Of a DNA stretch of 64,000 nt, positions 15,214 to 23,877 are shown piece after piece; the first letter of the stretch is position 1, and each line of letters opens with the position of its first letter. A program made the position numbers and the translations under genes. The DNA is taken from contig JACKAE010000001.1 of assembly GCA_020635205.1 (NCBI GenBank), positions 124,001 to 188,000 on the forward strand. The letters are read 5' to 3'. The DNA is from Ignavibacteria bacterium (lineage in GTDB: Bacteria > Bacteroidota > Ignavibacteria > OLB7). The notes under the pieces are model-generated. The model was given only the letters and a program-made list of their open reading frames with translations, was not told where the DNA came from and made no database searches.

Positions 15214-16152
15214 ATGGAACAATTCCTCAACACCTATCTCTACAATCCAACAGTGGGAAAGCTGGTGGCGGTTATTGCTGGGATTCTTCTGGTGGTTGTC
15301 CTCGTGCGCTTTGTCCAGAAGGTGTTGGGGCGGCGGGTTGCAAGTACTGAGGTTCGTTACCGCGCCCGGAAGTTTGTCTCCTTCGCTGGATACTTTGTCT
15401 CGATTCTGGTAATCACCGTTGTCTTCAGCGATAAACTTGGAGGGGTGACGGTGGCGTTGGGTGTTGCCGGTGCGGGAATTGCCTTCGCGTTGCAGGAGGT
15501 GATTGCGAGCGTTGCCGGTTGGTTGGCAATCTCCTTTGCCCACTTCTACAACACCGGCGACCGCGTTCAGCTTGGGGGAATTAAGGGGGATGTGATCGAC
15601 ATCGGTATCCTTCGCACTACGTTGATGGAAGTTGGCCAGTGGGTCGATGGCGACCTCTACAACGGTCGCGTAGTTCGGATTGCCAACAGCTTCGTTTTCA
15701 AGGAACCAGTCTTTAACTACTCCGGTGAGTTTCCCTTCCTCTGGGATGAAATCAAAGTGCCTGTCCGTTACGGTGGGGATGTTTCACTCGCAAAGCAAAT
15801 TCTGAGCGATGTTGCCGAAGAGGTTGTTGGGGCTTATACCGATCAAGTGCAGGCTGCGTGGGATCATTTGGTGCGATCGTACCTAATAGAGAACGCACAG
15901 ATTCAGCCGATGGTAACTCTTGTGGCTACCGACAACTGGATGGAGTTTACTCTCCGCTATGTTGTCAACTTCAAAGAGCGGCGAAGAGTGAAGGATCTCC
16001 TTTTTGCGAGGATATTGGAGGAGTTTGCGAAGAGTGGTGATAGTGTAGAATTTGCTTCGACAACGTTTGAATTGACTATGACTCCAGATTTCAATGTGCG
16101 GTTGGTAGATTACCTGAAGGGGAAGAAGGAGGGGGCAGACAAAAAAGAGTAG
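15214..16152 (+). CDS. mscS: Small-conductance mechanosensitive channel
   Basis: MscS proteins form heptameric pores that open under membrane tension and release solutes during osmotic downshock. The 312-residue protein has two or three N-terminal helices, the Gly/Ala-rich pore helix (LGVAGAGIAFALQEV), and the beta domain following with FYNTGDRVQLGGIKGDV, then the cytoplasmic vestibule. The size is typical for a short MscS. It starts within bases that also carry the fragment at 15081-15209 on the other strand. Confidence 0.92.
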   Translation: MEQFLNTYLYNPTVGKLVAVIAGILLVVVLVRFVQKVLGRRVASTEVRYRARKFVSFAGYFVSILVITVVFSDKLGGVTVALGVAGAGIAFALQEVIASVAGWLAISFAHFYNTGDRVQLGGIKGDVIDIGILRTTLMEVGQWVDGDLYNGRVVRIANSFVFKEPVFNYSGEFPFLWDEIKVPVRYGGDVSLAKQILSDVAEEVVGAYTDQVQAAWDHLVRSYLIENAQIQPMVTLVATDNWMEFTLRYVVNFKERRRVKDLLFARILEEFAKSGDSVEFASTTFELTMTPDFNVRLVDYLKGKKEGADKKE

Positions 16153-16216
16153 TGCTGAAGGGGACTTGGAGTAGGTTGAAGCGTAATTCGTGACATCTTT
16201 CACCTCTTCAATTCTT

Positions 16217-16224
16217 TAACTTTG
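16217..16224 (+). promoter_or_regulatory. Bacteroidota-type -7 box before OmpA gene
   Basis: TAACTTTG fits the TAnnTTTG consensus of the Bacteroidota primary sigma factor. It lies 124 bases before the OmpA start in a gap with no genes. A TTTC about 17 bases upstream is a weak -33 match. Confidence 0.4.
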
Positions 16225-16348
16225 CCGTAATTCATTTCTGTCATGTGTCGTACCCGTTACAATCGCTGAATCAACCTGTCTCTTTCCGACACAGAAATAC
16301 CAAGCCAAAGAAAATCGGTCCTGATCTTATAAACATTATTGTTCACGT

Positions 16349-18343
16349 ATGAAGAGAAATTCAATGAAACGCAATTTCATTACCACGATTCTCGCAGGAC
16401 TTTTCCTGTTGATGGGAGTGGGGAAATCAATCGGGCAGACGCCGGGCGAAGAGGCCGAGCAGTGGGCCAGTTGGTGGTTCGGAATTTACGGCGGTGTAAA
16501 CTACAGCACGTTTAGTGGGGAGCTTCGGAACTTCGGAAGTATTCCCGGCTCCGCCTTTACTGAGGGGAGTGGTCTCGGCCCAACCTTCGGTGGTCTATTC
16601 GAGTATAATCCCGGGAAGCTCCTCGGCTTTACTATGATGGTTGGCTACGATGGACGCCCAGTCGGTTTCGACTCCGCTGTTACCTCTGTCTCGGAGACTG
16701 CATCGGTGAGTGAGGGATTGTCCACAAGTTTATCCTACCTGAGTGTAGAGCCAAGCCTTCGGTTGAATTTAGGTAATCGGTTCTTCCACCTTCTTCTCGG
16801 TCCTACCTTCAACTTCAATTTGGGAAAGGGGAGTGAGTATACAACGGTTGATACCAACGGTGCAGCAAACACTACAACACCTGATTTGACAGGAGTTCGT
16901 GGCTTCGCAATCGGGGCACAAGGGGGAGTTGGTTACGACATTCCGCTGACAAGTTCGGAGGCGAACACACAAATTTTGCTGACACCCTTTGCACAGTTTC
17001 ACCTCGGGTTCCAAAACCTGTTGGAGAATCCGGCAAACGAAGTGAATCGAAATCTCGACTACACGATCAATACAATTCGCGTTGGCATTCAACTTAAGTT
17101 CGGTGCGCGACCAACTGCTCCGGTGATAAGCGACGCGAACGGCAATCCGATTGCCTACGATTTTCGGGTTAACGCCCCGACGGTTGTTGCAGAGAGTCGT
17201 CGAGTGGAGGAGACCTTCCCGCTGCGAAACTACATCTTCTTCGATCCGGGATCGACAGCACTCCCTTCACGCTACAAAAAGCTCTCTTCGGCGCAGGCTG
17301 GATCGTTCCGTGAGGAGCAGTTGTTGAATCACGAGAGCAGTCCAAATCCTGGAACCGGCGTGAAGCAGCGCTCGCAGCGCCAGATGGAAGTCTACTACAA
17401 TGCGTTGAACGTCTTCGGTGATCGGATGAAGAGAAATCCGTCGGCACGCATTACACTGACCGGTTCAGCAAATGGTGATGCAGCGAAGGGGAAGGAGATG
17501 GCAGAGAATGTGAAGAGCTATTTAGTTTCTGCGTTCGGACTCGATGCTTCCCGGATTACAACGAAGGGATCGGATATGCCTCCGCACAAGTCGGGGAGTG
17601 GCGGTTCCAGCGGCGAAGACAAGGCGTTGATCGATGCCGAGAACTGGCGCGTAGAGCTTGACGCCGAGCCACCGAGTATCCTGATGCCAGTGGAGATTGT
17701 GACGCTTGAAGAAGAGCCAATCGGAAACGACGTTATCTTCAAGTTTAACAGTGATGATAGAGTGGAGTCGGCTTCAGTGGCAATCACCGAGCGTGATGGG
17801 ACAGTGAAGACGTTCGGTCCATACCGTGGCGACCAGGACGTTCGCATCGACGCTAACGAACTGTTGGGTGGTACAGAGCGGGAAGGGCGTTATACAGCCA
17901 AGACAGCTTACGTTCTGAAAGATGGTGGTAAGTTCGAGTCACAGTCACGCGAATTCCGCTTGGTGCGGGCTGATCCAGATGAGCAACAGACCGGCGTCCG
18001 CTACTCGATTCTCTTCGAGTTCGATAAGTCGAAGACGGTCACCACATACGAGCAGTTCTTGCGCGAGACGGTTGCACCTGCTATACCGAATGGATCAAAC
18101 GTTATTATCCACGGTCACACCGACGTGATTGGCAAGCCAGAGTATAACAACGAGCTTTCCGATAGTCGTGTGGATGAAGCACGCCGCATTCTAACCGACG
18201 CGCTAACTAAGCTCGGACGCAAGGTAACGTTCGACTCATACGGTTTCGGTGAAGATGAGAAGCGAGCACCGTTCGGCAACGGCCAGCCGGAGCAGCGCTA
18301 CTACAACCGTACCGTTGTGATTGAAATCGTTCCGGGCGGATAA
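16349..18343 (+). CDS. OmpA-family outer-membrane protein, two-domain tail
   Basis: A 664-residue protein; ATG 16364 is an alternative start five codons in. A signal peptide ends near IGQ. Residues about 40-255 form an outer-membrane barrel of the PF13568 type (FGIYGGVNYSTF, then repeating strands). A degenerate OmpA-like module follows (about 295-440, FFDPGSTALP, ITLTGSANGD), then an Ig-like linker, then a standard OmpA domain (about 555-660: FEFDKSKT, GHTDVIGKPEYNNELSDSR). The last keeps the Asp and Arg needed to bind diaminopimelate in peptidoglycan. It probably anchors the outer membrane to the wall. Confidence 0.9.
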   Translation: MKRNSMKRNFITTILAGLFLLMGVGKSIGQTPGEEAEQWASWWFGIYGGVNYSTFSGELRNFGSIPGSAFTEGSGLGPTFGGLFEYNPGKLLGFTMMVGYDGRPVGFDSAVTSVSETASVSEGLSTSLSYLSVEPSLRLNLGNRFFHLLLGPTFNFNLGKGSEYTTVDTNGAANTTTPDLTGVRGFAIGAQGGVGYDIPLTSSEANTQILLTPFAQFHLGFQNLLENPANEVNRNLDYTINTIRVGIQLKFGARPTAPVISDANGNPIAYDFRVNAPTVVAESRRVEETFPLRNYIFFDPGSTALPSRYKKLSSAQAGSFREEQLLNHESSPNPGTGVKQRSQRQMEVYYNALNVFGDRMKRNPSARITLTGSANGDAAKGKEMAENVKSYLVSAFGLDASRITTKGSDMPPHKSGSGGSSGEDKALIDAENWRVELDAEPPSILMPVEIVTLEEEPIGNDVIFKFNSDDRVESASVAITERDGTVKTFGPYRGDQDVRIDANELLGGTEREGRYTAKTAYVLKDGGKFESQSREFRLVRADPDEQQTGVRYSILFEFDKSKTVTTYEQFLRETVAPAIPNGSNVIIHGHTDVIGKPEYNNELSDSRVDEARRILTDALTKLGRKVTFDSYGFGEDEKRAPFGNGQPEQRYYNRTVVIEIVPGG

Positions 18344-18372
18344 TTGCCGGGCAACATTTGTAGTCTGATATG

Positions 18373-18411
18373 CAGGACGATTCGGTCTGAACCGGGTCGT
18401 CCTGTTTGTTT
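18373..18411 (+). terminator. Terminator of OmpA gene
   Basis: An 8-bp stem (18373-18380 with 18397-18404) encloses a 16-base loop that can itself pair (CGGT/ACCG). A TTTGTTT tract follows. It is 30 bases after the OmpA stop. Confidence 0.8.
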
Positions 18412-18705
18412 GTAGAAGAGTTCTTAGAGTGTGTAGAGTTGAGAGTTTATAGAGTTGCGAGTGTGTAGAGTAGGAAGTATATGAGTTCGTGAGTGTGGGA
18501 GTGATTGTAGGTGCGGGTCTTTAAGTTGAACATCGTAAATAGTATAAAAGTTCGTAGAGTGTGTAGAGTTGAGAGTTTATAGAGTGTGTAGGCAGAACTC
18601 TTGAGGTTATCTCGGGATTGGTAGGGGCTGCCGAGTGTAGTAAGTTAGAAGCCGAAAATCTTTGCAACCTTTGCGCCTTCGCGTCTTTGCGTGACAACGT
18701 TCAAT
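18412..18705. repeat. Dispersed repeat cluster
   Basis: This gap of about 316 bases has no gene. It holds two near-copies of AGTGTGTAGAGTTGAGAGTTTATAGAGT-type text (about 18427-18456 and 18550-18583), a TATATGAGTTCGTGAGTGTGGGAG word shared with 11713-11740, and a TTTGCGCCTTCGCGTCTTTGCG element at 18672-18694. Confidence 0.65.
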
Positions 18706-18727
18706 AACAGCGGAACAATACCCAGTT

Positions 18728-19030
18728 ATGGATCACACAGACAACCTTTCTCTCCAAAAGAACAGTTCAAAGAACCGTTTCGAGGTTACCATCGGCGGAA
18801 TGACTGCCTTCGTTGACTATATCGAAATGGGGAAGAAAATCATCTACACACACACGGAAGTTCCAATCGCTTTAGAAGGGAAGGGGCTTGGTTCAGCGTT
18901 AGCGCGTGGCGTAATGGAGTATGCGCGCGAGAACAACTTGCAAGTGATCCCCCTCTGTCCCTTTATCGGTACTTGGTTGCGCAAGCACACGGAGTATCAG
19001 GATATATTGGCGAATGGGGTGAGTCTGTAG
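18728..19030 (+). CDS. Small GNAT-family N-acetyltransferase
   Basis: At 100 residues this is a minimal GCN5-like acetyltransferase of the COG2388/PF14542 type. The core is visible: a strand ending YTHTEVP, an acetyl-CoA loop (LEGKGLGSALARG) and a closing helix with LCPFIGTWLRKHTEY, where the Cys and Tyr positions are family marks. It is cytoplasmic; the acceptor is unknown. It is a single gene followed by a hairpin. Confidence 0.87.
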   Translation: MDHTDNLSLQKNSSKNRFEVTIGGMTAFVDYIEMGKKIIYTHTEVPIALEGKGLGSALARGVMEYARENNLQVIPLCPFIGTWLRKHTEYQDILANGVSL

Positions 19031-19063
19031 GGGGTCACTCTTTACTCGCAGGTACTGTGATGA

Positions 19064-19096
19064 TTGGTGTAGAGTAGTGTCTTTATTCTACACCAA
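19064..19096 (+). other. Hairpin before lipoprotein gene
   Basis: A perfect 10-bp inverted repeat (19064-19073 with 19087-19096, 13-base loop) lies between the GNAT stop and the next start. It has no U-tract on the plus strand, so it may be a leader structure or protein site and not a terminator. Confidence 0.45.
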
Positions 19097-19119
19097 CATT
19101 CAATACCTTGGATCCAACT

Positions 19120-19584
19120 ATGAAGACAAGATTACTCAAACCTGCGCTTTGGCTTCCCCTCTTTTTTCTCTGCCTACTTCCTGCCTGTACAGATGAACCA
19201 TCTGGTCCCGAAGCTGCCGAGATTCGACTTCGATTCGCGACTAATCCCGGGGCAATTTTTTTCTATTCCGACACGACGACTCCAGTGCCGATGGACATCA
19301 TTTCTCTCTATAGATTCAATAAGGCAAACTATCATCATGTCGATTCTGCTGTTCTGATGGTTCTTCTCGATCCGGGATCTCCGCAGGAGATAACACCGGG
19401 AGTAACCTATCTCTACGACTATACAAACAGTCAGATTATACCGAACAGTCGTATTGAGAATGCAAGTCCTGATACTGAATGGCTTTCGTCTGGAAATATC
19501 TGGGATGATCTTCCTAACGGCAATCTGACACTTGGATTGACGGTGCAGGGATCTGTCTACGAAGCCTTCATCGTGATCTATTAA
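19120..19584 (+). CDS. Lipoprotein of unknown function
   Basis: From ATG 19120 the protein has 154 residues with a textbook lipoprotein signal (LLPAC, Cys23). The mature part is beta-rich, with a YRFNKANYHHVDSA segment followed by LVFLLDP-like strands. This resembles the repeated 'signal plus beta-sandwich' lipoproteins of the FCB group. I recognise no family. Its start is 24 bases after the hairpin at 19064-19096. Confidence 0.7.
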   Translation: MKTRLLKPALWLPLFFLCLLPACTDEPSGPEAAEIRLRFATNPGAIFFYSDTTTPVPMDIISLYRFNKANYHHVDSAVLMVLLDPGSPQEITPGVTYLYDYTNSQIIPNSRIENASPDTEWLSSGNIWDDLPNGNLTLGLTVQGSVYEAFIVIY

Positions 19585-19595
19585 CCCTTCGGCAC

Positions 19596-19646
19596 TTTCG
19601 GTATCACACAATTCTCTACTTTTGCCTGATTGACTTCTGGCAAAAA
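19596..19646 (+). promoter_or_regulatory. Promoter with overlapping inverted repeat
   Basis: TACTTTTG at 19617-19624 matches the TAnnTTTG -7 box, with TTTCG 16 bases upstream. The 7-bp inverted repeat TTTTGCC (19620-19626) / GGCAAAA (19639-19645) overlaps the box, 15 bases before the transporter start. This is where an operator for a metal-sensing repressor could lie, which is inference. Confidence 0.45.
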
Positions 19647-19660
19647 CCTAAGCGAGTTTG

Positions 19661-20434
19661 GTGGAACCTACAGAATCACAGAACGGATTGATCGAACATC
19701 GAGCCTCCCACACACCGGAGGCTGTGGCTCTTCGCCTTGATGGTGGTCCTGAGCAAGGCTACCTGAAAGATTTTATCTACGGTGCGATTGACGGGGCAGT
19801 CACAACATTTGCCGTTGTTTCTGGGGTTGCCGGCGCAGGACTTTCAAGCAGTATCGTGATTGTACTCGGTGTTGCGAATCTCTTGGCCGACGGGTTCAGC
19901 ATGGCGGTGAGTAACTACTTGGGGACGAAGGCTGAGCTTGAACGGCAGGAGAAGACCAGACGCGAAGAACAAGCCCACATAAAAATCTATCCAGAGGGGG
20001 AGCGTGAGGAGGTTCGGCAGATTTTTGCACGCAAAGGATTTGAGGGGGAAGAGCTTGAGCGTGTGGTAGATGTGATTACCTCCGACGATCGCCGCTGGGT
20101 CGACACGATGCTTCAGGAAGAACATGGGCTTGCCTTAGAACACCCCGATCCCTTCCGTGCCGCCGTTGCTACCTTCATTGCGTTCTTTCTTGTGGGTGGA
20201 ATCCCCCTGCTTACCTTCCTTTGGAATATGTTGTTCAATCACACGATCTCTAATCCATTTCTGGTAAGCAGTATTCTTACTGGAGTTGCCTTCTTTATTG
20301 TGGGAGCACTGAAGAGTCGCGTAGTAGAACAGCGTTGGTATTCTGGTGGGATCGAAACGTTCTTTGTTGGTGGGGCTGCGGCACTTCTCGCCTACCTTGT
20401 GGGAGTGTTGCTGAAGGGGACAATTGGGGTGTAG
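19661..20434 (+). CDS. VIT1/CCC1-family Fe/Mn transporter
   Basis: The VIT1/CCC1 family moves Fe2+ or Mn2+ across membranes. From GTG 19661 the protein has 257 residues (TTG 19658 is also possible). The first helices carry DFIYGAIDGAVTTFAVVSGVAGAGL and NLLADGFSMAVSNYLGTK, broken by a cytoplasmic metal-binding region (about 85-150) rich in Glu (EREEVRQIF, LERVVDVI). Two or three C-terminal helices close it. A promoter-like box with an inverted repeat lies just upstream. Confidence 0.9.
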   Translation: MEPTESQNGLIEHRASHTPEAVALRLDGGPEQGYLKDFIYGAIDGAVTTFAVVSGVAGAGLSSSIVIVLGVANLLADGFSMAVSNYLGTKAELERQEKTRREEQAHIKIYPEGEREEVRQIFARKGFEGEELERVVDVITSDDRRWVDTMLQEEHGLALEHPDPFRAAVATFIAFFLVGGIPLLTFLWNMLFNHTISNPFLVSSILTGVAFFIVGALKSRVVEQRWYSGGIETFFVGGAAALLAYLVGVLLKGTIGV

Positions 20435-20475
20435 TTAGTAGTCATAATCAATTCTCAAAAATACCTACGGCTATT

Positions 20476-20847
20476 ATGGTCACCGGCATTCCACGAATCT
20501 TGCTTCGCATTGAAGGAGTGATTGTTTTGCTGCTTAGCCTTCACTTCTACAATGAGCTTGATGGAAGTTGGGTCTGGTTTGCGATTCTCTTTCTTGCCCC
20601 TGATCTCTCTTTCTTCGGATACGTAGGGGGAAAAAACGTTGGCTCAATAGCCTACAACACTGCCCACACCTATATCTCTCCTGCAATGATAGCTGCTCTC
20701 GGCTACACTCTCAACCAACCTGAACTCTACCCGTTCGCCTTGATCTGGACTGCACACATCGGCTTTGATCGGTTGTTGGGATATGGCTTGAAGTATCTAA
20801 CAGACTTTAAGGATACACATCTCGGAAGTATAGGGAGAGTGAAGTAG
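20476..20847 (+). CDS. DUF4260 membrane protein
   Basis: The 123-residue protein has about four hydrophobic helices and the family pattern PDLSFFGYVGGK, YNTAHTY and WTAHIGFDRLLGYGLKY, with a THLGSIGR end. DUF4260 proteins are small integral membrane proteins of unknown role. ATG 20476 is the first start that leaves the N-terminus consistent with the family; the longer frame from 20335 overlaps the transporter gene and is composed of junk. Confidence 0.85.
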   Translation: MVTGIPRILLRIEGVIVLLLSLHFYNELDGSWVWFAILFLAPDLSFFGYVGGKNVGSIAYNTAHTYISPAMIAALGYTLNQPELYPFALIWTAHIGFDRLLGYGLKYLTDFKDTHLGSIGRVK

Positions 20848-20865
20848 CTGAGAAGCGAGAGAGGA

Positions 20866-20893
20866 TTTGTCCAACGTAGATTCTGTACTTTTG
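20866..20893 (+). promoter_or_regulatory. Bacteroidota-type promoter of SPFH gene
   Basis: TTTG at 20866-20869 and TACTTTTG at 20886-20893 are 16 bases apart, close to the TTTG-N(17-23)-TAnnTTTG rule. They sit about 70 bases before the SPFH start, beyond the DUF4260 stop. Confidence 0.5.
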
Positions 20894-20963
20894 TTTTAGT
20901 GGAAGCGCTTTATCTGCTTCTTCTACAATCTCATTGTTTGCTATCAATTCGAGAGGAGGTTGC

Positions 20964-22007
20964 ATGTTCGGTATCCGATTTATCAAAGTTCAACCGACGA
21001 CCTATCTGATTCAATACAACAAGGGGAAGGTTCAGCGTCAGGGACAAGGACTCTCTTTCTTCTACTATGCTCCCACGACGTCGTTGGTTGCCATTCCAGT
21101 TGCCAGTACTGAGGCTTCCTTCATCTTTACTGAGTTGACCTCTGACTTTCAAGAAGTAAGTGTGCAGGGGGAGGTGACCTACAGGATTGCAGACCCGGGG
21201 CACACAGCAAAGCTCCTGAACTTCACTCTCGATGCTACTGGACGGAAGTACGTGTCGGACGATCCGGAGAAACTTTCGCAGCGGGTGATTAACGTTGTGC
21301 GCGTTCTGATTCGCAAGGCGATTTCGACCTTACCTCTGAGGCGTGCTGTCAGATCATCGGAAGAGATTGTGAGGGAGATTTTGACCGCGCTGAGAAATGC
21401 GGAGGAGATTCTTTCACTTGGTTTGGAGATTCTCGGCATTGCCATTTTGGAAATCAGGCCAACACCCGAAACCTCGCGGGCACTTGAGGCAGAGATGCGA
21501 GAACAGTTGCTGCGAGAGGCTGACCAAGCGATCTACGCTCGACGAAATGCTGCGGTGGAGCAGGAGAGAGCGATTAAAGAGAATGAGTTGAATACCGAGA
21601 TCGCTGTCGAGAATAAGAAGCGACAGATTCGCGAGACGCAGATGGAGGCGGAGAAATCGGTGCAGGAAAAGCGACATCAGTTGCTGACTGCCGACATGGA
21701 GTCGAAGATTGCGTTGGAAGATCAGAACCGTGCGCTTGTTGACCTTGCAATTCAGAATCGTCGTGCCGAAGCCGATGCGAAGGCTTACGCTGTCACTGCG
21801 TTGATGAAGGCGTTCGAGGGAGTTGACTCCAAGAAACTCCAGGCATTGATGGGATCGGGAATGATGCCAGATCAGTTGATTGCTCTCGCCTTCCAAGAAC
21901 TTGCCGAGCGTGCCGAAACTATCGGCAACCTCAATATCTCTCCAGAGCTTCTCGGCGAACTCCTTGCATCGCGACACAACCGAAGTGGGCATGGAACGGC
22001 TGACTGA
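20964..22007 (+). CDS. SPFH/band-7 domain protein
   Basis: A 347-residue protein. ATG 20964 is preceded by a strong AGAGGAGG site. Residues about 1-190 form an SPFH (band-7) domain beginning MFGIRFIKVQPTTYLIQ without a signal peptide or membrane helix. Residues about 190-290 are a long charged coiled coil (AEKSVQEKRHQ, RRAEADAKAYAVTAL) and the tail is amphipathic. SPFH proteins oligomerise into rings at membranes. The stop overlaps the NAD-kinase start by 17 bases, so the two are translationally coupled. Confidence 0.88.
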   Translation: MFGIRFIKVQPTTYLIQYNKGKVQRQGQGLSFFYYAPTTSLVAIPVASTEASFIFTELTSDFQEVSVQGEVTYRIADPGHTAKLLNFTLDATGRKYVSDDPEKLSQRVINVVRVLIRKAISTLPLRRAVRSSEEIVREILTALRNAEEILSLGLEILGIAILEIRPTPETSRALEAEMREQLLREADQAIYARRNAAVEQERAIKENELNTEIAVENKKRQIRETQMEAEKSVQEKRHQLLTADMESKIALEDQNRALVDLAIQNRRAEADAKAYAVTALMKAFEGVDSKKLQALMGSGMMPDQLIALAFQELAERAETIGNLNISPELLGELLASRHNRSGHGTAD

Positions 22008-22929
22008 AAACAAGATCATTCTGCTGACTCGCCAGACTCGATTGGATGAGCTTGTCCATCGTTTCAACACAATCGAGCAGGCTCGATTTTACGTTGAACA
22101 TCTCGGTGCTGATTTCAGTGACTATCAGCAAGAGGATAAGAAGTATCAAGCCTCAGTCGTTTCAGCTATTACAACCCTCGGAACGCTCGGCAGAGTGCAA
22201 GTGTTGAATCGAGCTTTCCTCCCAAACTTTCTATTCGGTCCAGAAGATGTTGTGGTTGTACTTGGTCAGGATGGGCTGGTAGCCAACACGCTGAAATATC
22301 TGAAGAACCAGCCAGTAATTGGTGTGAACCCTGACCCTGAACGGTGGGATGGTGTGCTCCTTCCTTTCTTAGTGGATGATCTGGGAAACGTTGTGCGAGA
22401 AGTGTTGCAGGGGAAGAGGGAGATGCAGGATGTGACGATGGCAATGGCAGAGTTGAACGACGGGCAGAAACTGTATGGTGTGAACGATCTCTTCATTGGA
22501 CCACGTTCTCATATCTCCGCACGCTATGAAATCAATATTGACGGACGAAGCGAGAACCACTCATCCAGTGGCATTATTGTCTCTACTGGGCTTGGCTCCA
22601 CTGGGTGGTTCAAGAGCTTGATAGCTGGAGCGCTCGGGATTGTCAGAGAGATTACAGGAGAACAACTTGGGAATATCCAACCAGCCCCTACTCCGTGGAA
22701 TGCCTCGTGGCTCTACTTTACGGTGCGTGAACCTTTCCCAAGCAAACACTCGGAGGCAACGATTCTGTTTGGGACAGTCTCGCAAGATCATCCACTCCTG
22801 CTCACTTCTCACATGCCAGAACATGGAGTGATTTTCAGCGACGGAATCGAGAGTGATTATCTTCACTTTAATTCCGGAGCAACGGCGAGGATTGTTCCGG
22901 CAGATAAGGTCGGGAAGTTGGTGGTATAG
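21991..22929 (+). CDS. NAD kinase-like protein
   Basis: This 312-residue protein is a divergent NAD-kinase fold. It keeps the catalytic Asp in a GQDG motif (usually GGDG) within VVVVLGQDGLVA, plus NPDPERWDGVLLPF and the phosphate-binding loop STGLGSTGW. These positions are equivalent to the STPTGST loop of NadK. NadK makes NADP from NAD; whether this branch uses NAD or a sugar cannot be told from sequence. The gene starts inside the SPFH gene's last codons, so it should be made in step with the SPFH protein. Confidence 0.85.
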   Translation: MERLTENKIILLTRQTRLDELVHRFNTIEQARFYVEHLGADFSDYQQEDKKYQASVVSAITTLGTLGRVQVLNRAFLPNFLFGPEDVVVVLGQDGLVANTLKYLKNQPVIGVNPDPERWDGVLLPFLVDDLGNVVREVLQGKREMQDVTMAMAELNDGQKLYGVNDLFIGPRSHISARYEINIDGRSENHSSSGIIVSTGLGSTGWFKSLIAGALGIVREITGEQLGNIQPAPTPWNASWLYFTVREPFPSKHSEATILFGTVSQDHPLLLTSHMPEHGVIFSDGIESDYLHFNSGATARIVPADKVGKLVV

Positions 22930-22955
22930 GGGAGTAGAGTGGAGTAAAAAATGAG

Positions 22956-22990
22956 ACAGGGAACCATCGTCGTGATGGCTCCCTGTTTTT
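22956..22990. terminator. Convergent terminator
   Basis: A 13-bp stem with one mismatch (22956-22968 with 22974-22986, GTCGT loop) is followed by TTTTT on the plus strand; on the minus strand it is followed by CATTTTTT. It ends both the NAD-kinase unit and the lipoprotein gene coming the other way. Confidence 0.85.
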
Positions 22991-23009
22991 CTTCGTGGCT
23001 TGTTCAGAA

Positions 23010-23720
23010 TCACCGAAGGTCGTCGTTCTGATCACCGCAGCCGCTCGTACACTCTTGCACGCTCACCTTATCAACGTAAGTGTAGCTCAGCGTGTGGCCA
23101 TTCTCTCCTTTGTTGATGCCCCGAATAATTAGGCGGTCGAAGGCTTTGTTCGCGTCAACACTTCCACTCAACTCCTCCCAGTTCTGGCTGTTTGAAACGC
23201 GAGCGTCAACTACCTGAAGCTCTTCTCTGGTCTGCGAGTTGTAGAGAAGAATTTCTATGTCGGAAGGGTAACGGCGGACTGAGCCGGTTGAGAACCAAGC
23301 ACTGACTCTGTATGTGCGTTCTTCACCCTCTGGTAACTGTGATTGAAGTGTTCCCATCAACGACTCGTTCAGGTAGTTGCCGTAGTGGCGACCCTGCGAG
23401 ATTCCGGCGTAGTTGTTTCCGTCGAGGGGGGTGCGATTTCCCATGAAGTTCTTGGGAATTTCCTGAGGCGAATCGTAGATGTCAGGGGAGTTCTGTTGTG
23501 GTGCTCCCGGTCCTTTTACCCACCCCTCAACACCGGTGAGTGCTCCACTGTGGCCGGGGTTGGGTGTTGTTCCAGTAATTGACTCAAAACTTGGGTTAAC
23601 GAGAATTTCTGTGCAGTTGTTGTTGGAGTCGAGTGGATGATCGTGGCAAGCCACTATGCTCATTGAGGCGAGGCAGGTAATTCCAATAAAAAGTGTCTGG
23701 ATGTTTTGAAGAACTTTCAT
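23010..23720 (-). CDS. Secreted lipoprotein, jelly-roll-like
   Basis: The 236-residue protein has a lipoprotein signal (MSIVAC, Cys25) and a Cys-flanked mature part. NPSFESITG near the start, then a GVEGW and a NYAGISQGRHYG stretch, matches carbohydrate-binding-like (galactose-binding or CBM-type) jelly-roll domains in which 'NxSFE' opens the sandwich. The tail is Cys-rich (ECTSGCGD). It may sit on the outer face of the outer membrane. Ligand unknown. Confidence 0.72.
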   Translation of the reverse strand: MKVLQNIQTLFIGITCLASMSIVACHDHPLDSNNNCTEILVNPSFESITGTTPNPGHSGALTGVEGWVKGPGAPQQNSPDIYDSPQEIPKNFMGNRTPLDGNNYAGISQGRHYGNYLNESLMGTLQSQLPEGEERTYRVSAWFSTGSVRRYPSDIEILLYNSQTREELQVVDARVSNSQNWEELSGSVDANKAFDRLIIRGINKGENGHTLSYTYVDKVSVQECTSGCGDQNDDLR

Positions 23721-23877
23721 GTTCCCTCCGTTGGTTTGATTGGATTAGGTGTTTCCAAACACAATGATTAGGTGTAAAAGTAATAACACGATAGAACGAC
23801 CAAAAGTCACAAGTGAGAGTGAGGAAGGGAAAGTCTGGTAGCTGTTGTCGACACATTCTGCTCACTCACACTACCGT

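Noticed and set aside
18412..18705. CRISPR-like or integrase repeat array
   Set aside because: The repeats vary in length and spacing, have no unique spacers of constant size and no cas or integrase gene nearby.
20335..20475. Upstream extension of the DUF4260 gene
   Set aside because: It overlaps the transporter gene in another frame and is rich in Trp and Cys; the family starts at 20476.
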